From assembly GCA_031285105.1 (NCBI GenBank), contig JAITWV010000005.1:1-22848 (forward strand): a DNA stretch of 22,848 bases, given 5' to 3'. Within the stretch, counting starts at the first letter, position 1; the number at the start of each line of letters is the position of its first letter. Source of the DNA: Streptococcaceae bacterium. Its GTDB lineage: Bacteria > Bacillota > Bacilli > Lactobacillales > Streptococcaceae. Made by a program: the position numbers and the translations under genes. The notes under the pieces are model-generated. The model worked only from the letters and a program-made list of their open reading frames with translations, ran no database searches and had not been told where the DNA came from. Shown piece by piece: positions 20,781-22,848 of the stretch.

Positions 20781-22848
20781 TTATCGTAAAACTACATCAA
20801 ACACCCGAACATTATTTCCATTTCCTTTAATATCAAAGATTAATGTATAACAACCTAAGTCAACTTCTCCTTCAATATTGGCATTGTTCACATTTGTAGC
20901 TAAAACAATCGGCTCCATTCCTTCTAATAATAGAGTTAATGTCTGATTTGTTAAATCTAAATTCCCACGTAACCCATTTGCCAAAATGTCTGCACGTCTA
21001 TTTAACAACTCTTGCCCAATTGAAACACCTTGTCCTGGTAATGTAATTGTCCCCATTGTCCAGTTGGCATGAATACGGTGCGATTCTAAGTCATTTCTCC
21101 AGTGAACAATCCCACGGTCAACACGGATAATATCGCCATTGACAGCCTTCTCTGGCATGGTTGTACAAGCTACTTCCACTCGCCCATAGTTTGGATGGCG
21201 CAATTGGTGAACCGCTGCATTTCCATCAAGACCATAATTTCTATGGATTAATGGGGCGTTGAATGATACAAGCATATTGTTCCAAGCACCTTGAACACCT
21301 AATTGTAATTGATCTAATGAAATTTCTGTCGGTGTAATAACTGGACGATTCTCGACATTTTCGATAATTTCCCAATAACCTAAACCAGTTGCGGTGTTGA
21401 TTGCGACTGCGTTATTGTGCCATTGAACATGACGAACACCTGAAACGCGAATCCATTGTCCGATTAAGTCATTGGTTAATTGATTTGGTACTGCTGCAGC
21501 TCCTGTTCCACCTTGGTTTTGAACGAATAATCCACCCCACTGGCTATTTGAGTCTTGGATGACTAACTGCCCATTGCCACGAACACCGGTTACATAGCCT
21601 TCAACAGTAATTAAATCACCAACTGACCTTTGACGATTGGCTTCATAAATGGAAATACGTGAGTCCACACCGACTGTGACATTAATTGTTCGCTCAAGTG
21701 AAGCACCATGATCATTTGTCACAATGGTATTTGTTAAATCAATCGTTCCTGTGACCGTAAATGATTGAATATCTGTTAGGTTGGTTGGGTCATAAGCTGG
21801 GTAAATAGAGTTCATATCCCAAGTAATCTCAGCAGGGGCACGCCAACCTCTTTCAGACACGCTCTGAGCTGTTGTTGGTAAACGTAAACCTTGCGGCGTT
21901 GCTGGTGCGCCATGTAATACATAAACGTCTTGGGGTGCATCAATTGATACTAAGTTGTTTGTTCCAGGACGTGCACGTAAACTTTCTGATGCTAAACGAA
22001 CACCAAATGGTTGCGTCATTGCAACTCCATGTGGTCCTGTGATTTGTGCACGAACGTAATTGCTATTGATATTGTTCCAGTGAGCGTTGATGTCTAAATC
22101 ATTTCCAGTATGAATAATTTGTCCATCAGCGACCCATGTAATTTCCGTGTAGTCGTTTGCTGAAATGGCGATATTATTATCTTCAGCTACAATGTTGGCA
22201 ATCGATGGTGCTGCTTGATGTAACATGAAAACAGTATTCGCATTTCCACCGTTTGGCATTGGACTTCCATCAGGCATGGTTGTGTTTACTTCAGGATCCG
22301 TTTCTCCCACGCCACGATTGACACGTGCGACCATGTAAAACGCACCGTCTTCCATTGCTTGTTTGGCACCTTGCTCATCTAACTCATCTAGTAAAAGAAC
22401 ATTCCAGTTAAATCCTGCTTGGTTCATTGAATGCGAGTCATCGTTAGAAAATCCCCAAACTGAACGTCCATAAGGCATTAATTCAGATAAAACATTGTCC
22501 CAAACCACACGATCTGAACGCGTTTCATTGTCATTACGGTTGAATAATTCAAATCCTAATAAAGAATCAAAACGGTCAAATAACTCCACATACTGAGAAA
22601 CACGTAAAGGATTGTGCGAAGAAGCTGGATTGCCACCTGCGCCTGTAGTGTAACGCCCTGGGTGAGCCATAATTGCGACTCCACCTAAATCTTGTGTGGT
22701 TTGTAATGTACTTTGAACAGTTGCTCCTGGTGCATCGGTAAAGTCAGCCCATAAAGTAACAATGTGTTCTGTGCGTGATTGTTCATTGGCAAATGGAATC
22801 GAAATCATCCCACCTTGATTTTCCGGGCGATGAAAATGTGGCCCAAAA
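20781..22848 (-). CDS. Partial PHP-domain surface-type protein with Ig-like and OB-fold modules
   Basis: The C-terminal 688 residues of a longer protein; the frame is open to the right edge, so its start is outside. Visible order, numbering from the Met at 22808: a PHP phosphoesterase-type domain (to about 165) with VAIMAHPGRY (His49), ELFNRNDNE and GFSNDDSH (Asp124, His126); polar, probably beta-rich modules; an Ig-like (Big_4 type) domain (about 285-380) with RAPAEITWDM and FTVTGTIDL; an OB-fold-like segment (about 395-495) with VGDLITVEGYVTGVRGNGQ; and an uncharacterised C-terminus. No sorting motif ends it. Composition is odd: only 3 Lys in 675 residues against many Arg, and clearly higher G+C than its neighbours (45-57% in lines sampled). 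It is probably secreted and perhaps horizontally acquired. A nuclease or phosphoesterase role is inferred from the fold. Confidence 0.75.
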   Translation of the reverse strand, partial: FGPHFHRPENQGGMISIPFANEQSRTEHIVTLWADFTDAPGATVQSTLQTTQDLGGVAIMAHPGRYTTGAGGNPASSHNPLRVSQYVELFDRFDSLLGFELFNRNDNETRSDRVVWDNVLSELMPYGRSVWGFSNDDSHSMNQAGFNWNVLLLDELDEQGAKQAMEDGAFYMVARVNRGVGETDPEVNTTMPDGSPMPNGGNANTVFMLHQAAPSIANIVAEDNNIAISANDYTEITWVADGQIIHTGNDLDINAHWNNINSNYVRAQITGPHGVAMTQPFGVRLASESLRARPGTNNLVSIDAPQDVYVLHGAPATPQGLRLPTTAQSVSERGWRAPAEITWDMNSIYPAYDPTNLTDIQSFTVTGTIDLTNTIVTNDHGASLERTINVTVGVDSRISIYEANRQRSVGDLITVEGYVTGVRGNGQLVIQDSNSQWGGLFVQNQGGTGAAAVPNQLTNDLIGQWIRVSGVRHVQWHNNAVAINTATGLGYWEIIENVENRPVITPTEISLDQLQLGVQGAWNNMLVSFNAPLIHRNYGLDGNAAVHQLRHPNYGRVEVACTTMPEKAVNGDIIRVDRGIVHWRNDLESHRIHANWTMGTITLPGQGVSIGQELLNRRADILANGLRGNLDLTNQTLTLLLEGMEPIVLATNVNNANIEGEVDLGCYTLIFDIKGNGNNVRVFDVVLR

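Overview
The window looks like chromosomal DNA of an AT-rich lactic acid bacterium, most likely Enterococcaceae (Enterococcus or Vagococcus type). The pointers are several canonical WxL-domain surface proteins with their DUF916/DUF3324 partners, a small LPXTG-like protein, strong AAAGGAGG-type ribosome binding sites, an Mga-family regulator and a GAGGCTxGGA-type hairpin repeat. Genus and species cannot be fixed from the sequence alone.

Positions 1-16149 hold one long run of minus-strand genes, read from right to left. A likely promoter near 16229 precedes a small wall-anchored protein with an unusual IPNAG sorting motif. Three canonical WxL proteins and a DUF916/DUF3324 membrane partner follow. 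A 508-bp gap (11665-12172) packed with inverted repeats comes next, then a fourth canonical WxL protein, two proteins whose WxL motifs have decayed (one a large parallel-beta-helix-like adhesin), and a second, divergent DUF916/DUF3324 protein. Downstream, tightly spaced, are a membrane-tethered peptidoglycan hydrolase (degenerate NlpC/P60-like segment, GH73-type glucosaminidase, CHAP), a long coiled-coil protein with a DivIVA-like tail, a single-pass membrane protein with an Arg-rich cytoplasmic tail, an Spx-like regulator lacking its redox cysteines, a sortase, a probable lipoprotein, a DUF975 membrane protein and two small hypotheticals, the last running off the left edge.

My reading is that this is an extended cell-envelope apparatus. 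WxL proteins would coat peptidoglycan, WxLIP-type proteins would hold them to the membrane, and the linked hydrolase, cytoplasmic coiled coil and sortase would remodel or organise the wall locally. The second half (8249-1307) is more than the usual WxL cluster of LPXTG, WxL and DUF916 genes, and is the best candidate here for an undescribed system.

Positions 16494-20779 look metabolic. A YjiH-family membrane protein (minus) and an arginase (plus) diverge from a 216-bp region with a candidate cre box, and an Mga-family regulator follows. Clear terminators separate these units. From 20781 to the right edge lies the 3' part of a lysine-poor PHP-domain surface-type protein, whose composition and higher G+C set it apart from everything else here. 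No tRNA, rRNA, CRISPR array, transposase or integrase was seen.
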